DNA of 64,000 nt, taken from positions 95,721-159,720 of the forward strand of contig NZ_VZDO01000007.1 of assembly GCF_008802405.1 (NCBI RefSeq), written 5' to 3'. Below the pieces are notes generated by a model. That model was not told where the DNA came from. It ran no database searches and worked only from the letters and a program-made list of their open reading frames with translations. Positions 9,285 to 17,885 of the stretch are shown in pieces; position 1 is the stretch's first letter, and every line of letters starts with the position of its first letter. Made by a program: the position numbers and the translations under genes. Source of the stretch: Plantimonas leprariae. GTDB taxonomy: Bacteria; Pseudomonadota; Alphaproteobacteria; Rhizobiales; Rhizobiaceae.

Positions 9285-10720
9285 TGCGCATCGCCGTTGG
9301 CGGTATCCATACCGAATGCAGCACCTATTCGCCGGTGCTGATGGAGGTCGAGGACTTCCGCATCCTCCGCGACGGCGACCTCCTAGCTGCGGCCTATTTC
9401 GACTTCCTCGCGACGGACGGCGTGGAGGTGCTGCCGCTACTCCATGCCCGCGCCGTGCCGGGTGGGCCGGTTTCACGTGAAACATATGAGGCGTTGAAGG
9501 CTGAGTTCCTCGACCGCCTCCAGGCCGCCCTCCCCCTCGATGGCCTCTACCTCGCCATGCACGGCGCGATGAACGTCGAGGGCATGGACGATGCGGAGGG
9601 CGACTGGATCGCCGCCGCGCGCGCCACGGTCGGCGAGACCTGCGTCGTCGCCGCGAGCTACGATCTCCACGGCAACGTCTCGCAGCGCGTCGTCGACGGC
9701 CTCGACATCTTCGCCGCCTACCGCACCGCGCCGCATATCGACGTGCGCCCGACGATGCTGCGCGCCTGGAACATGCTGGTGGAAGCGCTCCGCTCCGGCG
9801 AAAAGCCGGGCATCGCCTGGGCGTCGGTGCCGGTGCTGCTGCCGGGCGAATGCACCTCGACCGAGGACGAGCCGGCCGCCTCGCTTTACGCTCGCCTGTC
9901 GGACTTCGACCGCCGCCCCGGCATCGCCGACGCCAACCTGATGATCGGCTACGTCTGGGCCGACGAGCCGCGGGCGACGGCGGCCGCCGTCGTCACCGGC
10001 TTCGACCGGGACGCCGCGAAGGAAGCCGCCGCCGAGATCGCGATCGGTTATTGGGAGACGCGCGAGCGCTTCGGCTTCGGCCCAGTGACGGGACCGCTCG
10101 CGGAGATGCTCGATATCGCGGCGAAAGCCGAGACGCGCCCCGTCATCCTCGCCGATTCCGGAGACAACCCGACCGGCGGCGGCGTCGGCGACCGCGCGGA
10201 TGTGCTGCGTGCCCTGATCGAGCGGAACTGGCAGGACGCGCTCCTCGCCGGCATCACCGACCGCCCTGCGGTCGAAGCGTGCTTCGCGGCCGGCGAAGGC
10301 GCGACGCTCCGCTTGCGCATCGGCTCCAGCCTCGATCCGTCCTCCAAGCCGGCGGAGGTGGACGCCGCGGTCGTGCGGCTTGACGATTCCGGCGAAGCGC
10401 GCGAGCGGCAGGCCGTCGTGCGGGTCGGCGGCATCACCGTGGTCCTCGCGGCGCGGCGCCGGCCCTATCACGACATCGCCGACTTCCGCCGGCTTGGGCT
10501 CGATCCGAAGGCGGTGCGGCTCCTCGTCGTGAAGTCCGGCTACCTGTCGCCGGAACTCAGACCCGTCGCGAACCCGAACCTGATGGCGCTGACCGATGGC
10601 GTCGTGAACCAGGACATTCCGCGCTTGGCCAACCGGCGGCGTCGGGAGCCGGCCTTCCCGTTTCGGCGCGACTTCGATTTCATGCCGGAACCGCGCCTGT
10701 CGGCCCGGTGGACGGGCTGA
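9284..10720 (+). CDS. M81 family metallopeptidase (MlrC-like)
   Basis: A 478-residue protein related to microcystinase C (MlrC, MEROPS M81): the N-terminus reads RIAVGGIHTECSTYSP, with further family blocks LDGLYLAMHGAM, YDLHGN and DSGDNPTGGGVGD. Most relatives are uncharacterised and often sit in ABC uptake operons of Rhizobiales. One-base overlap (TGATG) with the hexosaminidase gene implies coupled translation and a role in the same pathway, for example cleaving an amide linkage in the imported compound. The actual substrate is unknown. Confidence 0.85.
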   Translation: MRIAVGGIHTECSTYSPVLMEVEDFRILRDGDLLAAAYFDFLATDGVEVLPLLHARAVPGGPVSRETYEALKAEFLDRLQAALPLDGLYLAMHGAMNVEGMDDAEGDWIAAARATVGETCVVAASYDLHGNVSQRVVDGLDIFAAYRTAPHIDVRPTMLRAWNMLVEALRSGEKPGIAWASVPVLLPGECTSTEDEPAASLYARLSDFDRRPGIADANLMIGYVWADEPRATAAAVVTGFDRDAAKEAAAEIAIGYWETRERFGFGPVTGPLAEMLDIAAKAETRPVILADSGDNPTGGGVGDRADVLRALIERNWQDALLAGITDRPAVEACFAAGEGATLRLRIGSSLDPSSKPAEVDAAVVRLDDSGEARERQAVVRVGGITVVLAARRRPYHDIADFRRLGLDPKAVRLLVVKSGYLSPELRPVANPNLMALTDGVVNQDIPRLANRRRREPAFPFRRDFDFMPEPRLSARWTG

Positions 10721-10812
10721 TCGTCCAGCTTGTTTCGCGCCGGCGGAATTCCTGCTAGCCGGAGCGGAACGATGGGGCGGCAGGGAACCGCCGCCCGGAG
10801 GAGAAACCCGAG

Positions 10813-11775
10813 ATGTTCCTGTCCTGCGGCGACTCGCTGTTCGACGTCTTCGCCGATCTCGATGCCGACGTCTCGCGCATCGGGCTTTCCGCCCGCATCG
10901 GCGGCTCGGCGCTGAACGCCGCGCTCGGCCTCGCGCGGCTCGGCCACGGCTCGGCCTACTTCTCCAAGATTTCCGGCGATCTCTACGGCCGGCGACTCCG
11001 CGCCTTCATGGAACAGGAGGAGATCGACCAGCGCTTCCTGATCCCGACTACGCGCAACACCACGCTCGCGATGGTGTCGCTGTCGCAGGCCGGCGTGCCG
11101 GAATATTCCTTCTACATCGAGGGCACCGCCGACCGCTCGGTCGAGCCGGACGAGGTGCCCTCGCCGCTGCCGGACGAGATCGAAGCGGTGCATGTCGGCG
11201 GCTCCTATTCCACCGTGTCGGAACCGACGGCCGCGGCGATCCTGAAGCTGGTGCGGCAGGAGCGGGACCGCCGCTTCGTGTCCTACGATCCGAACATCCG
11301 CGCCTCCGTCGTGCCGGATCTCGACGTCTGGCGGGCGAAGGTCGCGGAGCTCGGGCCGCTCGCGACCCTCGTCAAGGCGAGCGACGAGGACCTGTCGCAG
11401 CTCTATCCCGGCCGCTCGATCGACGCGGTTCTCGCCGACTGGGTCGCGGCGGGCGCGGCGCTCGGCATCGTCACGCGCGGCGAGAAGGGCGCGGTCGCGC
11501 TGGCGGCTTCCGGCACGGGCGCGTCGCTCCCCGGCGTTTCGGTGCACGTGGTCGACACGGTCGGCGCGGGCGACACCTTCCTCGCCATGACGCTCGCCAA
11601 GCTGTCGGAGGACGGCGCGTTGTCGCGCGAGGCGGTCACGAGCTTCGGCGAGGCGGACCTGCAGGCGCTGCTCGGCGCGGCGATCCGGGCAGCCGCCGTC
11701 ACCTGCACCCGTCGCGGGGCGGACCTGCCGCGCCGGGCCGATCTCGGCCTGTCCGCTCTCCCCGCCCGCAAATAG
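10813..11775 (+). CDS. PfkB family carbohydrate kinase
   Basis: A 320-residue ribokinase-fold kinase. The N-terminal glycine-rich block (GGSALNAALGLARLG) and the second PfkB signature with the catalytic Asp (VVDTVGAGDTFLA) are both present. It likely phosphorylates the sugar released by the upstream enzymes. An AGGAGA ribosome site precedes ATG 10813. It is the last gene of the rightward sugar operon and is followed at once by a strong terminator. Confidence 0.9.
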   Translation: MFLSCGDSLFDVFADLDADVSRIGLSARIGGSALNAALGLARLGHGSAYFSKISGDLYGRRLRAFMEQEEIDQRFLIPTTRNTTLAMVSLSQAGVPEYSFYIEGTADRSVEPDEVPSPLPDEIEAVHVGGSYSTVSEPTAAAILKLVRQERDRRFVSYDPNIRASVVPDLDVWRAKVAELGPLATLVKASDEDLSQLYPGRSIDAVLADWVAAGAALGIVTRGEKGAVALAASGTGASLPGVSVHVVDTVGAGDTFLAMTLAKLSEDGALSREAVTSFGEADLQALLGAAIRAAAVTCTRRGADLPRRADLGLSALPARK

Positions 11776-11777
11776 GA

Positions 11778-11808
11778 AAGGCCCGCCGGATTGTCTCCGG
11801 CGGGCCTT
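11778..11808. terminator. Bidirectional terminator between sugar kinase and porin genes
   Basis: AAGGCCCGCCGGA and TCCGGCGGGCCTT form a perfect 13-bp stem around a 5-base loop, two bases after the kinase stop. The short T-rich ends on both sides allow termination of the rightward operon and of the leftward porin gene. Confidence 0.8.
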
Positions 11809-11829
11809 CCTGGGCGAGGCGATCCGCTG

Positions 11830-12627
11830 TCAGTTGAAGCGGTACGCGGCCTTCGCCATGACGGTGTGGAAGTCGAGGTCGGTCTTCGACTTCGTGGTGA
11901 AGGTGTCCGGCGTCGCGCCGCCGTTCGCCTCGGTGAAGGTGCTCTCCGACTTCGCCTTGCCGAGGTCGGTGTAGAGGTATTCGAGGCCGAAGGAGACGTT
12001 CGGCGTGGCGAGCACGTCGACGCCGGCGCCGACCGTGTAGCCGACCTTGTCCTTGCTGGTGTCCGAGTCGACCGTGTAGGTCGTGCCGGTGCCGTCGGCC
12101 TGCGTGTTGAAGTTGTCGCCGTCCGTCTTCACCTTGGCGTGGCCGTAGGCGAGGCCGCCGGTGCCGTAGACCGCGACGTTGTCCATCGCGTAGCCGACCT
12201 TGCCGCGCACCGTGCCGAAATACTTCATCTCGGTCTTGGTGTCGTAGTCCTGGCCGGTCGCGGAACCGCCCTGCTGCAGGACGACGCCGCTCTTGCGCTC
12301 GTGGTCGATGTAGTTGAAGTCCGCGACGCCGCCGACGATGACGTTGTTCGGCATCTGGTAGTCGTAGCCGGCCTGGACGCCCGCCGTCACGCCGCCGCTG
12401 CGCTTGTGGAACGTGTCGGTGGCCGCGCCGAAGTCGTCCGCACCGGCCGCGCCCTTCGAGCCGCCGAACGCGCCGCCGACCTGGCCGCCGACATAGGCGC
12501 CGGTCCAGCTCGCGGTCGGGGCGATGTCGACCGGCGCGGGCGCCGGGGGCTCGTCATAGGTGATGTCGGCGGCAAGGGCCGGAGCGGCGAAGGCGGTGGC
12601 CGCGAAGAGAATCGCAAGACGTTTCAT
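11830..12627 (-). CDS. Outer membrane beta-barrel protein (Omp25/Omp31-like), copy 1
   Basis: A 265-residue outer-membrane protein with a signal peptide ending ALA-AD (residue 20), a short Pro-rich linker (EPPAPAPVDIAP) and a barrel of alternating strands ending YRFN. The linker followed by WTGAYVGGQ is the hallmark of the Omp25/Omp31 family of Rhizobiales, abundant surface proteins that stabilise the envelope. ATG 12627 begins the signal peptide; AAGGAG lies 12 bases before it. A clear paralogue with the same layout lies directly upstream at 12910-13692. Confidence 0.9.
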   Translation of the reverse strand: MKRLAILFAATAFAAPALAADITYDEPPAPAPVDIAPTASWTGAYVGGQVGGAFGGSKGAAGADDFGAATDTFHKRSGGVTAGVQAGYDYQMPNNVIVGGVADFNYIDHERKSGVVLQQGGSATGQDYDTKTEMKYFGTVRGKVGYAMDNVAVYGTGGLAYGHAKVKTDGDNFNTQADGTGTTYTVDSDTSKDKVGYTVGAGVDVLATPNVSFGLEYLYTDLGKAKSESTFTEANGGATPDTFTTKSKTDLDFHTVMAKAAYRFN

Positions 12628-12842
12628 GGAACTTGGGTACTCCTTGGGCCTCGGGACGATGCGGGGGCATCGCGGTCCCAAGACGGGATGTTGTGCCCGG
12701 CTCGCGGGGAGTCGGACGGGTTCTCCTTCGGGCCGGCAGGTGCGAATCACCCTGGCCGCTCCGATGCAGTTTCCGCTTGCCTGAAGCTTGCGGACCCGCG
12801 TTGGTGAATCCTTCCTAAGGCCGAACCCTTTCCTTTGAATTA

Positions 12843-12873
12843 AAATGCCCGCCGGACGAGGCGTCCGGCGGGC
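12843..12873 (-). terminator. Terminator of porin copy 2
   Basis: Reading leftward, GCCCGCCGGACG and CGTCCGGCGGGC pair as a perfect 12-bp stem with a 3-base loop (12847-12873), followed by ATTTTAATT. It lies 37 bases past the stop of the gene at 12910-13692 and separates the two porin transcripts. Confidence 0.8.
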
Positions 12874-12909
12874 GAAGCGCGATAGCGATTTCGTGAGGTC
12901 GCGGCGACC

Positions 12910-13692
12910 TCAGTTGAAGCGGTACGAGGCCTTCGCCATCACCGTGTGGAAGTCGACGTCGGTCTTGGTGTCGACCGAGAAAGCGTCGCCGGTGGCGACG
13001 TTGGTGAACGTCGTCTCGGTCTTCGCCTTGCCGAGGTCGGTGTAGAGGTATTCGAGGCCGAACGAGAGCTTCTCGGTGGCCAGGAAATCGACGCCGCCGC
13101 CGACGGAATAGCCGATGCTGTCCTTGTCGGAGTTGGTGTCCGAAGTGAAGCCCGTGCCCAGCAGCGCGAGCGCTTCGCCGTCGTTCACCTTGTTCTTCGG
13201 GTTGCCGTAGGCGAGACCGCCCGTGCCGTAGACGGCCACGCGATCGAAGGCATAGCCGACCTTGCCGCGCACCGTGCCGAAGTAGTCGAGGTCGACCTTG
13301 TTCGAGAAGGTCGTGTTGTCGCCCGTTCCGTCGACCAGATCGACGCCGACCTTACGGTCGTTGTCGATGTAGTTGAAGTCGACGACGCCGCCGATGATGA
13401 TGTTGCTCGGAAGCTGGTAGTCGTAGCCGACGTGGACGCCGCCGGTGAAGCCGACATCGGTATCCTTCTGGAACGTCACGGCGTCCAGCGGCACGCCGAG
13501 ATCGGTTCCGATGGCGCCCGACGAGCCGCCGAAGGCCGCGCCCGCCTGTCCACCGACATAGAGGCCCGTCCAGTTGTAGGCCGGGGCGATCTCGACCGGC
13601 GCCGGCGCCGGCGGTTCCTCAGTGATGATGTCGGCGGCGAAGGCCGGGGTGGCGAGGGCAGTGGCTGCCAGCAAAATGGCAAAACGCTTCAT
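12910..13692 (-). CDS. Outer membrane beta-barrel protein (Omp25/Omp31-like), copy 2
   Basis: A 260-residue paralogue of the protein at 11830-12627, with signal peptide ending AFA-AD, a Pro-rich linker, WTGLYVGGQAG, and the same C-terminal strands (KTDVDFHTVMAKASYRFN). The two copies share most strand segments, such as VRGKVGYA, VAVYGTGGLAYG and FGLEYLYTDLGKAKTE, and differ mainly in the loops. That is the expected pattern after tandem duplication with diversifying surface loops. ATG 13692 opens the signal peptide. Confidence 0.9.
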   Translation of the reverse strand: MKRFAILLAATALATPAFAADIITEEPPAPAPVEIAPAYNWTGLYVGGQAGAAFGGSSGAIGTDLGVPLDAVTFQKDTDVGFTGGVHVGYDYQLPSNIIIGGVVDFNYIDNDRKVGVDLVDGTGDNTTFSNKVDLDYFGTVRGKVGYAFDRVAVYGTGGLAYGNPKNKVNDGEALALLGTGFTSDTNSDKDSIGYSVGGGVDFLATEKLSFGLEYLYTDLGKAKTETTFTNVATGDAFSVDTKTDVDFHTVMAKASYRFN

Positions 13693-14060
13693 GATCCGTA
13701 CTCCAATCTTCTTTCCGCCCGGAGGCGGCACTTATTCGACATCCGTTCGGCTCGTCGCCGGCGCGATGATTCCGCTGGCATCCGAACTCGTCTGTCGGGG
13801 CAAGTGATCCACGCAGATGCGGCTATCAAGCGGCAGCGAACCCTTATTCCAGACCGGTGTATCCCGAACGCCACAGATCCGGAGCCGCAAGGCGCCGGTC
13901 TTCGTGCAACGGAGCGGTGTCGGTGCACTGATCTCAAACGGTTTTCGGAAACGAAAACCCCGCCGGCCAGCGTCATGCCGAGCGGCGGGGATCACGAGTC
14001 CGTTATATTGACGTCAACGATCTTCCGTGCATCTGCCGCAACGGAAATCGCGACGTCGCA
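13693..14060. other. Intergenic region with porin promoter and aldolase terminator
   Basis: This stretch of 368 bases holds the promoter side of porin copy 2 and the 3' end of the aldolase transcript. Apart from the terminator at 13958-13990, no gene-like frame with a ribosome site or recognisable product was found. Confidence 0.6.
13958..13990 (-). terminator. Terminator of the aldolase gene
   Basis: CCCCGCCG (13958-13965) and CGGCGGGG (13983-13990) form an 8-bp GC stem with a 17-base loop. Read leftward it is followed by TTTTCG, fitting termination of the gene that stops at 14061. Confidence 0.6.
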
Positions 14061-14975
14061 TCAGGCGTAGATGTCCATCACCTCGCGCAGAAGCGCGATC
14101 GCGTCCTCCTTCGAGCGCTGGAACGAGTTGCGGCCGATGATCGAGCCGTTGCCGCCGCCTTCGCGGATGCCGCGAACCTCTTCGAGCAGGTCCTCGCGCG
14201 TCTTCGCCTCGCCGCCGGAGAACACCACGACGCGCTTGCCGGCGAAGCTCGCCTGCATGACGTGGCGGACGCGGTCGGCGATCGTCTCGCTCGGGATGTG
14301 GTTCTTCTCGTAGGTCTTCTTCGCGGCGTCGAGATCGATGCGGTTGCTCGGGAGCTTCACCTTGATGATCGTCGCCCCCATCAGCGCCGCCATGTGGGCG
14401 GAATAGGCGACGATATCGAGCGCCGTTTCGCCCTCCTTGCTGATCTTGCCGCCGCGCGGATAGGACCAGACGACGCTGAGCAGGCCCTTCGACTTCGCCT
14501 CGTGGCTGATCTCGCGCAGCTCCTCCATCATGTCGTAGGCGTGGTCGGAACCCGGATAGATGGTGAAGCCGACGCCGACGCAGCCGAGGCGCATCGCGTC
14601 GTCCACCGTGCCGGTCAGAGCCTGATCGCTGGAATTGGCGGCGAGCGAATTGCCGCTGTTCATCTTCATGATGAGCGGCACCTCGCCGGCGAAGGCATCG
14701 GCGCCGTGCTCCAGAAGACCGAGCGGCGCGGCATAGCCGGACACGCCGGCCTCGATCGCGAGCTCGTAGAGATAGTGCGGGTCGTAGGCGGCGGGGTTCG
14801 GCGCGAAGGAGCGGGCCGGGCCGTGCTCGAAGCCCTGATCGACGGGCAGGATGACGACGCGCCCCGTGCCGGCGAGCCGGCCGTGCATGAGTAGCCGCGA
14901 CAGGTTACTCTTCAGCCCCGGCGTTTCGCCTTCGTACCAGGAGAGGATCTTCCTGACGGTCTCGGTTCTGATCAT
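14061..14975 (-). CDS. fbaB: Class I fructose-bisphosphate aldolase (FbaB/DhnA type)
   Basis: A 304-residue aldolase of the archaeal/FbaB class I family, cleaving fructose 1,6-bisphosphate to triose phosphates through a lysine Schiff base. Family blocks include LPVDQGFEHGP, VWSYPRGG, IIKVKLPS (candidate Schiff-base Lys) and a phosphate-binding VFSGGEAKT near the end. The frame is open further upstream, but the homologous region begins at MIRTETVRKIL, ATG 14975. It is transcribed alone, divergent from the binding protein at 15202. Confidence 0.88.
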   Translation of the reverse strand: MIRTETVRKILSWYEGETPGLKSNLSRLLMHGRLAGTGRVVILPVDQGFEHGPARSFAPNPAAYDPHYLYELAIEAGVSGYAAPLGLLEHGADAFAGEVPLIMKMNSGNSLAANSSDQALTGTVDDAMRLGCVGVGFTIYPGSDHAYDMMEELREISHEAKSKGLLSVVWSYPRGGKISKEGETALDIVAYSAHMAALMGATIIKVKLPSNRIDLDAAKKTYEKNHIPSETIADRVRHVMQASFAGKRVVVFSGGEAKTREDLLEEVRGIREGGGNGSIIGRNSFQRSKEDAIALLREVMDIYA

Positions 14976-15201
14976 GCTCGCTCGCCTTCTTCCGGAACTT
15001 CGGCAGTCATCGTCGGACGCTGTTCTGTCGCGGCACATGCACCGCGTAAAGAGCGGGTTCCCGAGCGGCACGGAATAAAATCGGTTCGCAGCGACGCCGA
15101 CCGCGGCGGATACGCTCTCCAGCATTCGCCGCGGCCGGCTCCCACGCTGCGAACACATTCATCGTGTTCGTGGCGGCCTTCCGTCACCTCCGGATGATTC
15201 C

Positions 15202-16779
15202 ATGAATGGCATGATGTTCGTCCGGTTCGCGATCGCCGTCGCCGTCGCGGGCCTGTCGCCATCGCTCGCGCCCGCCGCCGCCCCGGCGAAGCCCGCCGAC
15301 GACGTCCTCGTGGTCGGCGCGGTCGCGGAACCGCAGACCCTCGACCCGCAGGCCGCCGTTTCCCCGAACGACATGCGCATCGTCGCCAACGTCTTCGACG
15401 GGCTGGTGCGGTTCAAGCGCGGCTCGCTCGACGTCGCGCCGGCGCTCGCCGCCTCGTGGACGGTTTCGCCCGACGGCCTCGTCTGGCGCTTCATTCTCAG
15501 GGACGGCATCCGGTTCCAGGACGGCACGCCCTGCGACGCTGCGGCGGTGGAGTATACGTTCGAGCGGATGCTCGATCCGAAGCACCCAGAGCACGCGACC
15601 GGCAGCTTTCCGCTCGCCTTCACCTTCGGCGCGATCGAGAGCGTCCATGCGATCGATGCGACGACCGTCGAATTCCGCCTGCGCCAGCCCTACGCGCCGC
15701 TGCTCTCGGCGCTCGCGACGCCGACCGGTTCCATCGTCTCGCCGACGGCGGTGAAGAAGTACGGCGCGGAGTTCGGCCGCCATCCGGTCGGCACAGGTGC
15801 GTTCGCCTTCGAGAGTTGGACGCCGAACACCGAGGTGGCGCTTGCCGCGAACGGCGCCTTCGTCGGCGAGCCGCCGACCCTGAAGCGCCTCGTGTTCCGG
15901 CCGATCGCCGATCCCCGCGCCCGTCGCACCGCACTCCAGTCCGGCCAGATCGACGTGATGATGGACGCGCCCTTCCGCGACCTCCCCGAGATCGGGACGC
16001 AGGCGGGCTTCACCGTCGCCACCACGACCGCGCCGCATCTCTGGTTCCTGATCCTCAACACGCGCGAGGGACCGCTTTCCGACAAGCGGGTGCGGCAGGC
16101 CGTGAACTACGCGATCGACAAGCGGCGGATCGTCGAGGACGTGCTCGGCGGCGGGGCGGAGGTCGCCGGGGATCCGGTGCCGTCCGCCTTCGACTGGGCG
16201 GACGACAAGTCGCTCCGGCCCTATCCCTACGATCCGGCGAAGGCGCGCGAGCTGATCCGCCAGGCCGGCGCGGAAGGCGCGCGCTTGTCCTTCCTCGTCG
16301 CGCAGAACGGCGTCGGCATGCTCGATCCCGGCGCGATGGCGGACGCGATCGAGCGCGACCTCGAAGCGGTCGGGCTGGACGTCAAGGTCCAGACCTACGA
16401 CTGGACGACCTTCCTCGCCAACGTCAATCCGGGCCTGTCGGACCGGGCGGACATGGCAGAGATGGCCTGGACCACGCAGGACCCCGACACCCTGCCGTTC
16501 CTGGCGCTGCGCAGCGGGGCGATGCCGAACGAAGGCGGCTTCAACGCGGGCTACTACTCGAACCCGGAAGTCGACCGGCTCGTCGAAGCGGCGCGGCGTA
16601 TCGGCGACCGCAAGGCGCGCGCCGCGCTCTATCGCGACCTGCAGCGCATCGTGCAGGACGACGCGCCCTTCGCCTTCGTCGCCAGCGAGCGCGAGAACGC
16701 GGTGGCCGGGCCGAGCGTCCAGGGCCTTCGGATCGAGCCGAGTTCGATCGTGCTGTTTTCCAAGGTCCGGAAGGAATAG
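15202..16779 (+). CDS. Family 5 ABC solute-binding protein (DppA/OppA-like), orphan
   Basis: A 525-residue periplasmic binding protein with a signal peptide and the family 5 layout: EPQTLDPQ near the N-terminus, the domain block GLVWRFILRDGIRFQDGTP, and KRVRQAVNYAIDK in the second half. Proteins of this family bind peptides, nickel complexes, opines or oligosaccharides. No permease or ATPase genes are adjacent, so it must work with a transporter elsewhere or act alone. The cyclase-family gene downstream begins 113 bases later with its own ribosome site. Confidence 0.9.
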   Translation: MNGMMFVRFAIAVAVAGLSPSLAPAAAPAKPADDVLVVGAVAEPQTLDPQAAVSPNDMRIVANVFDGLVRFKRGSLDVAPALAASWTVSPDGLVWRFILRDGIRFQDGTPCDAAAVEYTFERMLDPKHPEHATGSFPLAFTFGAIESVHAIDATTVEFRLRQPYAPLLSALATPTGSIVSPTAVKKYGAEFGRHPVGTGAFAFESWTPNTEVALAANGAFVGEPPTLKRLVFRPIADPRARRTALQSGQIDVMMDAPFRDLPEIGTQAGFTVATTTAPHLWFLILNTREGPLSDKRVRQAVNYAIDKRRIVEDVLGGGAEVAGDPVPSAFDWADDKSLRPYPYDPAKARELIRQAGAEGARLSFLVAQNGVGMLDPGAMADAIERDLEAVGLDVKVQTYDWTTFLANVNPGLSDRADMAEMAWTTQDPDTLPFLALRSGAMPNEGGFNAGYYSNPEVDRLVEAARRIGDRKARAALYRDLQRIVQDDAPFAFVASERENAVAGPSVQGLRIEPSSIVLFSKVRKE

Positions 16780-16892
16780 ACGTCTCCGGCGCGCTCCGTC
16801 GAAGCCCGGAAAACCCTCGACAAACAGTCGTCGAATCGCGTCCCATCCGAATTGCCGGGCTCGATCCGGCGGATCGATCGGGGGGATGCGAA

Positions 16893-17825
16893 ATGACCGC
16901 ATGGAAAAAGCTGCCGGCCGTCTCGATGGTCGTGCTTCTGGCGGCGGGCGCGGCGGCGAAGGCCGACGACGCGAAAGGGCTCTGGAGTCTTTACGACAAC
17001 GGCTTGAAATCGGCGAAATACGTCGACCTGACACATACGATCACGCCGAAGATTCCGGTCTGGGCGGGCTTCGGGCCGCCGAGCTTCGGTCCGGCGAAGG
17101 CGGGCGCGGATGTCGAGGGCTTCGCGACGAAGGGCGAGACCTTCACTTGGGCCAAGAACGGCTTCGAGGCGACGGAGTACCGCCTGACCACCGACCAGCT
17201 CGGCACGCAGCTCGACCCGCCGGCGCACTGGGCGCCGGAATATCCGGCGATCGACGAGTTGCCGCCGACCTACGCCGTGCGCCCGCTCGCGGTGATCCCG
17301 ATTGTCGAGCAGTTGCGGACCGATGACAACTACGCGCTGCAGGCCAAGGACATCGAAGCGTGGGAGAAGGCGAACGGCCGCATTCCGGAGGGTTCGGTCG
17401 TGATGGTGCGCTCCGACTGGTCGAAGCGCTGGCCGGACCCCGAACTCGCCAAGCTCGCGCGCTTCCCGGGCGTCTCGCTGGCGGCGCTCAAGTTCCTGCA
17501 CGAGGAACGGCACATCCTGTTCCACGGCCACGAGCCGCTCGACACCGATTCGACGCCGACGCTGGAAGGCGAGCACTGGCTGATGCACAACGGCTACGCG
17601 CAGGCCGAAGGCGTCGCGAACCTCGACCAGGTGCCGGAAACCGGCTGCCTCGTCACCATCGGCTATCCGAAGTTCGGCGGGGGCCTCGGCGGCTACGCCC
17701 GCTACGTCGCGATCTGCCCGCCGGACGCCCCGAACGGCGTCACGATCGGCCGGACGGACGCACCGCTGCCGAAGTCGGATAAGGTGCTGCACTACGACAA
17801 AGCCGCCGGCATGCGGGTGCGCTAG
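16893..17825 (+). CDS. Secreted cyclase-family metal hydrolase (PF04199-like) with variant metal motif
   Basis: A 310-residue protein with a signal peptide (about residues 1-24) and the cyclase/kynurenine-formamidase fold, seen in KYVDLTHTI and the later ILFHGHEPLDTDSTP. The usual metal motif HxGTHxDxPxH appears as Q102-LGT-Q106-L-D108-PPA-H112, so two His ligands are Gln. As recalled, a QxxxQ variant has been reported in zinc-dependent trans-dienelactone hydrolase, so the protein may still be active on a lactone or amide. A GGGGGA ribosome site precedes ATG 16893. Family membership is secure; the reaction is not known. Confidence 0.8.
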   Translation: MTAWKKLPAVSMVVLLAAGAAAKADDAKGLWSLYDNGLKSAKYVDLTHTITPKIPVWAGFGPPSFGPAKAGADVEGFATKGETFTWAKNGFEATEYRLTTDQLGTQLDPPAHWAPEYPAIDELPPTYAVRPLAVIPIVEQLRTDDNYALQAKDIEAWEKANGRIPEGSVVMVRSDWSKRWPDPELAKLARFPGVSLAALKFLHEERHILFHGHEPLDTDSTPTLEGEHWLMHNGYAQAEGVANLDQVPETGCLVTIGYPKFGGGLGGYARYVAICPPDAPNGVTIGRTDAPLPKSDKVLHYDKAAGMRVR

Positions 17826-17839
17826 AAGCAGGCATCGGA

Positions 17840-17862
17840 GGAAGAGGGTCCTTCCCTCTTCC
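17840..17862. terminator. Hairpin between convergent genes
   Basis: GGAAGAGGG and CCCTCTTCC pair as a 9-bp stem with a 5-base loop between the stops of the cyclase gene (17825) and soxG (17886). No T-run follows, so it is a weak terminator candidate for either strand. Confidence 0.5.
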
Positions 17863-17885
17863 GGGTCGGGAGAAGGAAGGGCGCG

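Noticed and set aside
6030..9485. A 1151-codon open frame on the minus strand across the ATPase, hexosaminidase and M81 genes
   Set aside because: It is a shadow of genuine plus-strand genes in GC-rich DNA: Arg/Asp/Gly/Leu-biased composition, no family motifs, while the plus strand carries complete catalytic motifs.
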